From the NCBI RefSeq assembly GCF_000388065.1, contig NW_009242973.1, forward strand, positions 616,706 to 639,660: a stretch of 22,955 nucleotides of DNA, read 5' to 3'. A program made the translations under genes and the position numbers. Of the stretch, positions 7,658 through 16,641 are shown piece after piece. This stretch comes from Fonticula alba. Its lineage: Eukaryota; Opisthokonta; Rotosphaerida; Fonticulaceae. The notes under the pieces are model-generated. The model did no database searches. It was not told the origin of the DNA and saw only the letters and a program-made list of their open reading frames with translations. Each line of letters starts with the position of its first letter. The stretch's first letter is position 1.

Positions 7658-10654
7658 TTACCGGGCCTTGTACATCTCGGACAGGAAGCCGACGATGAAC
7701 TCATTGATAACCGCATGGCTGGGCACCGCCATCACCATGCCATACACGGCGGCAGTCGACCCGTCGGCGGCCTAGAGGGAGAACGAGAGAGGGAGCCGGT
7801 TTGTGTGTGTGTGTGTGTGTGGGAAAAGTGCCAGTCAGTCACTGGAGCAGACAAACATGAATCATCGTTACGGCAGAAGGGGGAGGGGAGGAACCAAAAG
7901 AGCAGGGCCATTGGCGGCAGGCGGCCCACCAAGCCTGGGAGTGTTCCCACATACCACGCGCTTCTCCTTGACATCCTTGACGGCCTCGGCGATGTCGGCG
8001 ATGAACTGCTGATGCGAGTCGATGTGGTTCGGCATGACCGAGCAGTGAAGGCTCGGAGGCTCGGACTGGCGCTGTAGACATGCGAGCGGTACCGCAACAA
8101 GAGTCGGGAGGGGGGGGAGGGGAAGGGGGAGAGAGAGAGAGAGAGGGGGGGGGGAAGTAAGGGTGTCAGCATGCGTCAGGCTCCGCCGTCGTTGTCCGCC
8201 CATTGGAGGCGAGGGAGCAAGAGCCGGTGCAGGCAAGAGAGCAAACATGGGCAAATAGATGCACCACGCGCGCGAGCAGGCCAGCCTCGGCCCAACAGGC
8301 ACACAGATATATATACATATACACATATATATATCTGTGTGTGTGTGTGTGTCTGCAGCAGGCACGCACCTCCATCTTCCAGCCGCGGCGCTCCATGGCG
8401 TCGGCCACAGAGAAAATGTTCATGCTCGGGTCGCTGGAGGAGAAGGCGAAGGCGGTCATCTCCGGCTTGCCGAGCACGCGCAGGTGCCCGGTAGCCTCAA
8501 CACCAGCCATCATGGCCTGGGTGACTTCCATCAGCCGGCGCGCGGTTTCCATGTACCCGTCGCAGCCGATCACCCGGAGGGTGGCCCAAGCGGTGGCGAT
8601 GTTGCCACCGGGCCGGGTGCCGATGATGGACGGCGAGCCGAACAGACCGCCCGGCCAGCCGGGGTACGCGAAGTACTGGTAGTGGCGGAGCTGCTCATTG
8701 CGGAAGAGCAGCACCGAGGACCCCTTCAGGGCGAAGCCATACTTATGCAAGTCCGCCGAGATGGAAGTCACGCCGGGGACACGGAAATCAAAAGCGGGCA
8801 CCGGGTAGCCGAGCTTCTCAACCCAGGGCAGCTATGGAATGGGGGGATGTACGCGTGTGAGAAAGAGGCGGAGAGGCGGAGAGGCGGAGAGGCGGAGAGG
8901 GGGAGGGGGAGAGGAGAAGAGGGGAAGAGGGGAAGAGAAAGACAATGAGGCAAAGAGAGACCGAGAGAGGCAGAGCAAGGAGACATGTGGGTATGCACAT
9001 GCGCGGGTGTGCTTGCGCGTAATGGCAGCTAGCCGCATCGCAGCATCAAAGGAAAAGGCCACAGGCACGCACCATGAGGCCACCAAAGCAGGCATCAATG
9101 TGAAGGGGCAGCCCCTTGCTCTGGGCAATGGCCGCGATCTCGGCAATCGGGTCGCAGACCTGGGCAAGCCGGCGGGGCACGGAGGGCAAAAGGTCAGCAC
9201 GAAGACGCAAACGCTCGGAGAAAAGGGGGCGGGGAGGGGGAGGGGGAGGCGCAGACACGTCGGGAAAGGACCTACACCGTGGCAGTATTGGACCGCGGAG
9301 GCCACCAGCAGAATGGTGTTGCTGTTGATGGCGCTGTACATGGCCGCGGTGTCGGCCTTGAAGTCGTCGGTGAACTGGACATAGACGGTCTCGACGCCGA
9401 AGTAGTGCGCGGCCTTCTCGAAGGCCGGATGCGCGGTGATCGGCAGAACCATGTTGGGCTTCTTGATGTGCGGCGAGAGATCGCTACACGAGCCGGACAC
9501 CGGAGGAGCAAAGGTCAGCCGATGGGCGGTGCCGTCGGGCGAGGCGGGGGCGGCCAGGCCATGGGATGTGCATGGGAGCTGGCATCAGGGAGGGAGGGAG
9601 GGAGGGAGGAGAGTAGTGGCGAGAATGGCACGCACCGGGCACGGTCGCGGTATGCCTTGATGGCCAGCAGGATGGACTCGGTGCCGCCGCTGGTCATGGA
9701 CCCGACCACCTGCGAGTCGCCATTCATCAGACTGGCCATCATGGCCACGGTCTCGGTCTCCATGCGGCGCAGCGAGGGGAAGGCGCTGGGGTTCAGGGCG
9801 TTGGTGTGGGCAAACTGGTTGAACACCAGGGCCACAAACTTGCGCAGGGACTCATCGCGAAGCTCCTGGTTCTCGCACGCCATGTGGAAGGCATTGCGCA
9901 GGGCCTCATTCCGCTCGGAGTCATTGTCGGTGTAGACATAGGCAAAGAGGCGGCCCTCCTCGGACTCGGTCTCGGTCTTGAGCATGTCCGCCAGCTCGGC
10001 CAGAACCTGCTCGTGGGGGAGGCCCTTCTCCGGGATGGAGTAAAGCTGGGCGCTGGAATGGGCGGCGGCGGCGGCGGCGGCGGCGGCCGAGTCAGCAGGT
10101 GCGCAGAGCAAGGGCAAGGCGGCGGGGAGGCGCGAGTGTATCGCGTGCGAAGGTGTGCGCGTACCCGCTGTCGGCGGTGCCGCCCTCGCCGGAGGTCTTG
10201 TCCAGCATCTTGATGGTGGATCCGACATTCTGGCGGATGATGTAGCGCACGAGGGGCTGCACGCCGGGGATGGCGAAGAAGGCGCCGATGGCCTGAGAGG
10301 TCAGGCCGCGCAGACCTGCGTGCGTTCGAGCAGTGTAGGGATGTTAGGGTGCGAGCTGCCAGGCAATCGTGATTGCGCGCGTGCGCACACACACGCGAGA
10401 GAGAGAGAGAGAGAGAGAGGGAAAGACACGGGGAACGAGAGGGTCCAGGCATGGCGCGCTTGCGTACCGTCCTGGTAGAGGGACTGCAGGAGGTGCAGAA
10501 GACCACCAGCGGCGACGACATTCCGAGCGATGATGGCCCCGGACACGACATGCGGCGCAGCCGAGCGGGCAGCCTCATGCGCCGCCTCCAGGAGCGACTG
10601 CATGAAGGGCGGCATGGAGCCGGAGTTGATCAGAGCGCCGAGGAAGGGCGGCAT
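7658..10654 (-). CDS. SGPL1: Sphingosine-1-phosphate lyase (8 exons)
   Basis: PLP-dependent ER enzyme that cleaves sphingosine-1-phosphate to hexadecenal and phosphoethanolamine, the exit step of sphingolipid catabolism. Exons in transcript order: 10654-10468, 10315-10165, 10052-9636, 9483-9276, 9159-9073, 8831-8370, 8071-7955, 7771-7658; 580 residues, as expected for the family (about 570-590). Seen: an N-terminal hydrophobic stretch around 36-60 (membrane anchor candidate), NPSAFPSLRRME, SGGTESILLAIKAYRD (about 234-249), HIDACFGG with the PLP-nitrogen aspartate (about D343), SADLHKYGF with the Schiff-base lysine (about K380), SRPGG-like TRPGGNIATAWA and AVYGM near the end. About 25 extra residues before NQFAHTNALNPSAF relative to the animal enzyme look like an insertion. 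The start at 10654 gives family length; upstream is CT-rich and ends in CCAG, so a 5' UTR intron is possible. Confidence 0.96.
7802..7821 (-). repeat. (CA)n in the last S1P lyase intron
   Basis: A TG run on the plus strand, so CA on the sense strand, within intron 7772-7954. Confidence 0.9.
8306..8351 (-). repeat. AT/CA microsatellite in an S1P lyase intron
   Basis: ATATAT/ACATATAC sequence merging into a TG run (sense CA) in intron 8072-8369, close to the donor. It is the most AT-rich stretch of the window and could be an unwinding or hairpin-forming site. Confidence 0.9.
8865..8896. repeat. 8-bp tandem repeat, four copies
   Basis: GAGGCGGA repeated four times in S1P lyase intron 8832-9072, continuing into purine-rich G/A DNA. 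The sense strand is therefore pyrimidine-rich, serving as the tract before the acceptor at 8832-8833. Confidence 0.9.
9588..9609. repeat. (GGGA)n microsatellite
   Basis: GGGA/AGGG repeats in S1P lyase intron 9484-9635, near the donor; CCCT on the sense strand. Confidence 0.85.
10060..10087. repeat. (GGC)n microsatellite between branch site and acceptor
   Basis: GGC run in S1P lyase intron 10053-10164. On the sense strand it is GCC and lies between CTGAC (10095-10091) and the acceptor at 10053-10054. Confidence 0.85.
10397..10419. repeat. (GA)n microsatellite in the first S1P lyase intron
   Basis: GA on the plus strand (CT on the sense strand) in intron 10316-10467; a second GA run (about 10671-10687) lies just upstream of the start codon. 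Confidence 0.85.
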
Positions 10655-10956
10655 GCTGGCGTGAGTGGCAGAGAGAGAGAGAGAGAGGCAGGGGAGGGCG
10701 GGGGCAGGAGAGATGGCGGCAGGGGCAGATCCGGCGGGCGAAGCTGGAGGGGGCCGAGGCGTGGGTGCCGGCTCGCGAGCACAAAGGCGCCACTTGAGCT
10801 AGCGAGGCCGCATCGACGCCTGGCCCGGCTCCTGGTTTGTCGGGGAAGCCGGCAGCATGGGGTCTCCGGCAGGAGGAGGGGGCATATGCTTGGGGCTGGG
10901 CGCTACACGGGGGCGGCCCAGCGGCCCGGGGGGGTGAGAGAAGCATGGAAAAAAAG

Positions 10957-10980
10957 CCCCCCCCCCCCCCCGGGGGGGGG
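10957..10980. repeat. C15G9 homopolymer inverted repeat
   Basis: 15 Cs directly followed by 9 Gs, a loop-less inverted repeat about 300 bp upstream of the S1P lyase start. A near-identical C15G8 element is at 20826-20848. Confidence 0.8.
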
Positions 10981-11286
10981 AGACTGAGAGATGCCCAGCC
11001 CGGGGAGGATGCCGAGACTGGCGAAAATGGGCCGGGCAAGGGCGTGGCCGTGCCTTTGCCGGATGCCAGAGGCCCCTGCGATATGGGGCAGGGCCAGGTC
11101 TGGGAACAAGGGCGGCCATAAACAACAAACACCGGCCAACCGCCTCGCACACAGGGGGCGAGGGCGGAAAACAACAAACTGGCCCCGCCCCCGGCGGGCT
11201 GGCGGCCGGATTCAGGCAGCCACATGTTCGGGCGGGACCGCCGGCTGGAGCGCGCCCATGCGCCGGTGTGCGTGTATGTATGCATG

Positions 11287-11321
11287 CGTGTGTGTGTGTG
11301 TGTGTGAGTGTGCGTGTGTGT
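11287..11321. repeat. (GT)n microsatellite
   Basis: GT repeat with short interruptions in the S1P lyase upstream spacer; CA on the minus strand, matching the transcription direction of the flanking genes. Confidence 0.85.
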
Positions 11322-12841
11322 CATCGTTCCGCCCCCCTGCGCCGGGGGTGGGCTTCCCTGCAACCCCCCCCCCTCCCCGGTCCAGGAGACGGGGCAGGGG
11401 GCACGAGCGGGCACCACAGCCCTGAGTGGCCCGGGTGGGCCAGCGGACTGGCAGACCGGCCGGCGGTTGTGCATCGCCCGCCTGGTTCCATGAGGGAGGG
11501 GCGCGCGCGTGCACCTGGGCCGGACCAGCCTGGCCTGTACCCTTCCGGATGCGTGGGACGCAGGGCGGGGGCGGGCGGGCGCACACATCAGCCCACACCC
11601 CGCCCGGGCCCGACCCGCGCATGCGGCCGGCCCTGCGCGACTCTGTTTACTCCCATTGCTGGCGCGCTGCGCCACACGGCGGGTCGCCGGGGACGCACGC
11701 ACCCGCCGGCCGGGCGGCCGAACCCGCGAACATGCGCACCCCCACCCGGAGGGGACCCCCTGCGCGAAGGCCCCGCCCCGGCCCCCGCCAGCCGAGTGGG
11801 GCACGAGGATGGGGGTCCGGCCGATGCGCGCGGCTCGGGCCGACCCCTTAGCATCTATCCCCCCCCCCCCCCCGCCAGGCATGCGCCAGCCTGGGGGAGG
11901 GGGGCAGGAAACGCCGAGAAACGCACCCCGGCACTGCGCGTACCCTCGCGCACGCGCGTGAGCGCAGAGGCACAGACACACACACAAAAGCCCCGAAAGG
12001 CGATGGGGAGCAGGGAATGTGCACGCCTGGAAACCGCGCCCCACAAGCCTCAGCGGCACTTTTCACATGCATTCTCGTGCGCCCCGCCGGGCTCCCCTCC
12101 CGGGGAGGGCGCCCGCATGCGCACGTTGTCTTGCCCCTCTCCCTGGCCTCCCCCCCCCCCCCGCCCCCGGGCTCCAGCTCGTCGGTGTGGCCCTCTCTGT
12201 GGCCGCGCGAGCGTGAAGCATACCAGGCCGACGCGGAGGGACCACGATGCTGGTGCGGCCCATTGTGGCGCTGCACACTCGTCGTCCAGCTGCGATGCGC
12301 CAGCATGCATTACCGTGTCATGGCGCGACCATTTCCAGCAGGAGCGGATCCCAGGCCTGGTGATGGTTCCCCCCCCCCCCCCTCCGCCGCTCCCAGAGAG
12401 TCCCCTCGGTGTGCCCGGTCCTTCTGACGAGCACGGGGGCCGGGCCTCCGGCGGCTCCCGCCGCCCCCTCCGCGCACACAATAAACACTGGGAGGGGGGG
12501 GCGGCCGGGGCTGGGGGGACGTGCCAGCCACCGGGCGCCGGTACCGCCCCCGGTATCTCGGAAGAGGGCGCAGCCAGGAAGAAACCGCCACCGAGAGCAG
12601 ACGAACCGGGGGGAGGGGGCGGCGCTCTGCCCCTGGCACCACCCCCCGAGCAAGGCGCAGGACCCAGCAATTGGCATGGAGGGCCGCCAGCCCGGGCGGG
12701 ACCAAATAACACACTCCGAAGCGCCTGCATACACACACATGCACATTACATCCACACCCAGCCACATGCACGAATGCGCGCGCGCGCACGCGCCCAGGCG
12801 GGCCAGCGAAAACAACCCCCGCACAAGGCGGCCCTGCGCCT

Positions 12842-12843
<2 letters not shown>

Positions 12844-12922
<79 letters not shown>

Positions 12923-12954
12923 CCGGGCCCCCCCCCCCCCCCCCCCCCCCCCCC
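12844..12954. repeat. Giant poly-C tract (C78, GCCGGG, C27)
   Basis: 78 consecutive Cs at 12844-12921, the six bases GCCGGG, then 27 Cs to 12954, followed by GCCGGC. Exact lengths are probably not reliable in sequencing or assembly. It would support i-motif (C strand) and G-quadruplex (G strand) structures. Confidence 0.85.
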
Positions 12955-13076
12955 GCCGGCAAAGGTCCCTCTCACCGGCCCTCTCGCACCATCAGCCCCC
13001 CCCCCCCTGGCCGGAGAGTGGGGGCCAGCCGCTCGCGCGCCACCCGCCCGGCCCACATGCCCGCACCCACGGCGTG

Positions 13077-13088
13077 CATATTTATTTA
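13077..13088. promoter_or_regulatory. Isolated AT island, possible TATA-like element
   Basis: CATATTTATTTA stands alone in a very GC-rich spacer. It precedes about 330 bp (13090-13420) without long homopolymers. It could be a promoter element of an unannotated transcript on either strand; no further support. Confidence 0.25.
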
Positions 13089-13473
13089 GGCCCCGGCCCC
13101 AAAGCCCCAGGCGTCGAGAGGGGGACCGAGGCGACGAGGAAAAACACGTATGGTCGCCGGAGCCGCTTCCATGGCCCCGGCATTTGCGCCGAGCGCACGC
13201 CTCCCGTGATGTGCTCGTGATCGCCGTCCAGGGGGCATGATGATCGTCCTTAATGCCTCCGCTCCCCCCACCAAAGACACCAGCCCTTCGGGGCTCCCTC
13301 CCCGGCCCGCCTTGCCCTGACCACTCTGCCGCAGGAACACACGCACGAAGGAGGCAAGAGAAACAAACCATGGCTCGGGGTGCATTCCGGACAGCGAGCC
13401 CAGCAGACGTGCCCCCCAATAGCAAGGGAGGGGAGGGGGGGGGGGGGGGGGGAGAAACATGCCCCTGGGTGCT

Positions 13474-13533
13474 GGCGTGTACATGGACAGGTGTATGTGA
13501 GCACGCCAGGGGGGAAAAGGGGGGGGGGGGGGG

Positions 13534-13565
<32 letters not shown>

Positions 13566-13623
13566 AGAAAGTGGACCCGTGGGGGGGGCGTGTACATGGA
13601 CAGGTGTATGTGAGCACGCCAGG
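13474..13623. repeat. Duplicated 37-bp stem-loop unit separated by G-runs
   Basis: Identical copies at 13474-13510 and 13587-13623 (113-bp offset), starting GGCGTGTACATGG and ending GAGCACGCCAGG. In each copy the terminal GGCGTG pairs with CACGCC, and ACAT pairs with ATGT further in, giving an imperfect hairpin. The DNA between them is nearly all G (runs at 13519-13535 and 13537-13565). Confidence 0.85.
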
Positions 13624-13757
13624 TGCGACAATGGGGGGGGGGGGGGGCAGAGCGGGAGAGGAGGAGAGACGGGGCACAGGGCGCGCCTTTCTCGGCTCCT
13701 CGGTTCTCTCTCTCTCTCCCTCGCCCTCGCTCTCGGTCTATTTGCTCCCCACCCATA

Positions 13758-15519
13758 TTACAGGAACGGCCCGGGCATCTCCTTGCCGTTGAGTCGATCA
13801 CGGACCACCGCTTCCGGCGGGCCCTGGTAGATCAGGCGCTCCTTGGTCAGGTCAATGTCAACGCAGATCGACCGGAAGGAGAAGAGGTTCGGCGCCCGGC
13901 GGGACTTGACCACCTCAAAGGAGAGCACCGCCACGGGGTACATCTGCGACCGGCGCCGCTTGGCAATCAGCCGGCTGGAGAGGGTGATCGGAACCACCAC
14001 CTGCAGGGAGCCTGTGCCCGGGCGAGGGGAGCAAGGGGGGGGGGGGGGGGGCACCAAACGGCCGAACACGGGATCAGCTGGGCCACCAGGCAGGGGGGCA
14101 AAACGAGGGGAAAGAAAAAGGGCAGCCCAGGGAGGCAGCAAGAGGCGCGCGCGGGGACGGATGGACACGCACGTGGCTCGATGCGCACAAAGTTCCCGGT
14201 CCAGCCGACCCCCGACTCCAGCACCGTGGAGGGCCGGTTGCCGATGACAAAGCGGTTGCCGATCACCGCCCCGCCGCCGGTGATGCGCTGTGCCTGGAAG
14301 GCGCCGGGGACGATGATGGTGTTGCGGTTGGCCATGGTCGGCGCATTGAACACCGGCAGGTACTGGGCGATGTTGGCCGGGGAGAGCTTGCTCAGCATGC
14401 GGCCCACCGGGTTGGACGTCCAGAGGCTCTGCAGCTCGAGATCCGTCTCGGAAATGGACACACCATGCGAGGAGGGGATGGACGCCTCGTCGCGGGCCTC
14501 CTGCAGCAGAAGCGCCGCCTCCTGCATCTTCTCATTGAAAGTGGTGTCCTTGGACAGCTGGCTGAGGACTGTGGCCGGATCGCAGCAGGGAACCGGAGGC
14601 ATGTGCGGGGGCGGTAAGGAAGGGGTGGCAAAGGGCGGAGGGAGGGAAGGAGTGGCGCCGCAAGGAGAGGAGGAGCCGTGCTGAACCGGCATACGACGCC
14701 GCTGTACGCACCATGGGACACGGCCGGGTCGAAGCTAACCGGCCCGAACCAGCGCCGGGTCAGCGACCACGTTCCCACGAAGAAGGCCGTGGTGACAATG
14801 CCGCCGGCATAGAACCCGAGCTCGCCCAGGTCGACTACGTCGACAGAGCCCCGGGATGGAGAGAGGGACGTGGAGGAACACCAGGGCAGGATCGTCAGAG
14901 GGGAGCCCGAGGGGCAGGGGTGTGGCATGCCGAGAACGCACGGACGGTGAAGTTGAGATAGGCCCCGGTGATGCGGTAGAAGCCCTTGGCAATCAGGTAC
15001 ACGATGGTCGAGGCTGGCGGCGTGTGTGTGTGTGTGTGTGCGTGTGTGTGTGTGTGTGTGGCGCGCGCGTGGCGCACATGGCGGTCAGCAATGGCAAGCG
15101 GCCGAGCCGGCTGATGCGTGGCACGGTGGAAGGGCAATGGCCCGGCGCGTACCGAGGGAGATGTTGACCGCCCTGCGCGGCGTCATGTTGCCGAGCAGGC
15201 CCATGCGGAAGAGCGGCCGGTCGAAGATGTGCGTGTCCGAGGATCCGGACCGGTCAATGTCTCCGGACGGCGGCGCCGAAGAGTAGTAGCGCAGTGCACC
15301 GGCCCCGGAGGCGAGCTGCGCCCGGGAAAGCAGCAGCCCCGGCCCGGTGGGGGCAGGGCGCGCGGTGAGCGCCGCCGGGGTCGTCGCGCGGCTGGACAGC
15401 TCACGCTGCTGCATGAAACCGAGGGGCGCGCCGGCGACGCGCACGGCCGATGCGCTCCCCCAGGCGGTGGACAGGGGAGCCACCCCCCGCTGGGCGCGAG
15501 TCGCAAGTTGCCGGAACAT
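13758..15519 (-). CDS. Predicted mitochondrial two-TM membrane protein (5 exons)
   Basis: Exons in transcript order: 15519-15153, 15013-14942, 14834-14712, 14568-14173, 14011-13758; phases close to 403 residues plus TAA. The N-terminus (MFRQLATRAQRGVAPLSTAW, more R/S/A and no acidic residue for about 70 positions) looks like a mitochondrial presequence. Two hydrophobic segments follow at about 124-146 (TIVYLIAKGFYRITGAYLNF) and 153-170 (GFYAGGIVTTAFFVGTW), separated by a short loop, then about 230 soluble residues with SLQVVVPITL, AVLSFEVVK and SICVDIDL, a beta-rich pattern. Presequence, TM hairpin and soluble domain resemble the TMEM70/TMEM186/TMEM223 group in topology; the C-terminal half could also be compared with COA1/TIM21 folds. 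Neither is certain from motifs, so function is left open. It is tandem with the DysF gene, 432 bp downstream of that gene's stop. Confidence 0.75.
15021..15060 (-). repeat. (CA)n between branch site and acceptor of intron 1, mitochondrial protein gene
   Basis: TG run on the plus strand, so sense CA. It lies between CTGAC (15088-15084) and the acceptor CAG (15014-15016). Confidence 0.9.
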
Positions 15520-15951
15520 GGGCGAGGAGGGCGGGAAGGGGGAAGGGGGGGGGGACTAAGAAAACAGGAACTGGGCGGGAGGGGGGAAGACGGGCTGCTG
15601 GTGACCAGCCGAGATTCGGCGGAAGGAGGGATCGGGGCGCCGAAAAGGGGGATCGCATGCCAGGCAGAAAGAACCCAACCCACCAAAAGAGAGGAAGATG
15701 CTCTCCGGCCAGGGGGAGGGGGCGGGGGGGGGGGGGGAAGGACCTGGGCCTGGCCGGGCGCCCTCAGCATCTGCGTCCGGGCGTGCGCCCGCACATTCCC
15801 CCCCTCTTGCGCCCGCGCCCGCCCGCCTTCCTCTCGCTCTGCCTGCGGCCCTGGACTGAGGGTCTAGGCGCGGCCCAAGCGCTGGCAGCTTATCAGTGTG
15901 TGTTGTCGGAGTGTTCTATTTTGACAGAGTGGTTCTGGATCATGAGCACGG
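15520..15951. other. Spacer between the DysF gene and the mitochondrial protein gene
   Basis: 432 bp holding the 3' flank of the DysF gene (an AT-rich patch at 15915-15923, CAAAATAGA on the sense strand) and the leader of the mitochondrial protein gene, which is C-rich on the sense strand just before its ATG. Two G-runs on the plus strand (about 15547-15556 and 15724-15736). No extra gene seen. Confidence 0.7.
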
Positions 15952-16597
15952 CTAGCGGTGCTTGTTGCCAGCCGCCAGGCCAACCCGGTTGGTGAAGAAC
16001 ACCAGGCTGTTGACCATGCCCGGAGCATCGGCCAAGCACCCGGGGAAGCGCTCAGCAATGAGCTGTGTGCCGGGGGGGGGGGGCGGCGCAAAGGAGAGGG
16101 AAAACCAGGCGTCAGTGAAAAGGGGGCGGGGGATGAGAGTTGCGAGCAGCCACACGTCGCGGGCACGATCACTGAGGGTGGGGCGCGGACCTCGAGGGCC
16201 TTCCGGCGTGTGGCATCGAACCGGAAGTACGAGATGACCTTCATGAACTGCGGTGCGAATGGGAGGGAGGGTGCGGGGAGGGCGGTCAGGCGGTGGCCAG
16301 CACCGGGGGCGAAAGGGTCAGCAAGTGGACGGTGAGCCGGGGGGGGGGGGGAATGACATAGGCAAGGCGGCTGCTGTGTACGTACCTCATCGGGCGACGT
16401 CTTGGGCGAGGATAGCCCGGACGAGGAATGGTCAATGAAGGCGACCAGGAGGGCCAGGCGCTGGTCGTCAGAGAAGTCCGGGAGCGACACGGTCACCAGG
16501 AGGTCCTCATACTGTGGGACGGGGAGCCGCGAGACGAAGGGCAGGGCCTGCGTTAGTCATTGCAAGTGAAGGAGGCAGGCAGGCCAGTCGACGGAGA

Positions 16598-16641
<44 letters not shown>

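Larger units (their letters stand above)
10655..13757. other. 3.1-kb low-complexity spacer upstream of S1P lyase
   Basis: No supportable gene, tRNA, rRNA or snRNA. Frames up to 650 codons exist but consist of Pro/Arg/Gly/Ala runs produced by homopolymers. Contents: CT-rich leader of S1P lyase; C15G9 inverted repeat at 10957-10980; two AAACAACAAAC copies about 49 bp apart (about 11119 and 11168); GT repeat at 11287-11321; many C-runs; a 78-base C run at 12844-12921 and a 27-base one at 12928-12954; an AT island at 13077-13088; duplicated stem-loop units at 13474-13623 embedded in G-runs. The spacer must include the S1P lyase promoter (right of 10654), but no defined promoter motif is visible. 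Confidence 0.7.

Noticed and set aside
11268-13220. 650-codon plus-strand frame in the large spacer
   Set aside because: It depends on poly-C reading as poly-proline and on GC-rich sequence without stops; no domain or conserved motif.
13474-13623. CRISPR-like repeat
   Set aside because: Only two copies, the spacer is poly-G, and the context is eukaryotic with introns.
12310-13677. 455-codon minus-strand frame with long poly-glycine
   Set aside because: It is the complement of the poly-C tract and the duplicated hairpin DNA, and would change with every slippage event.
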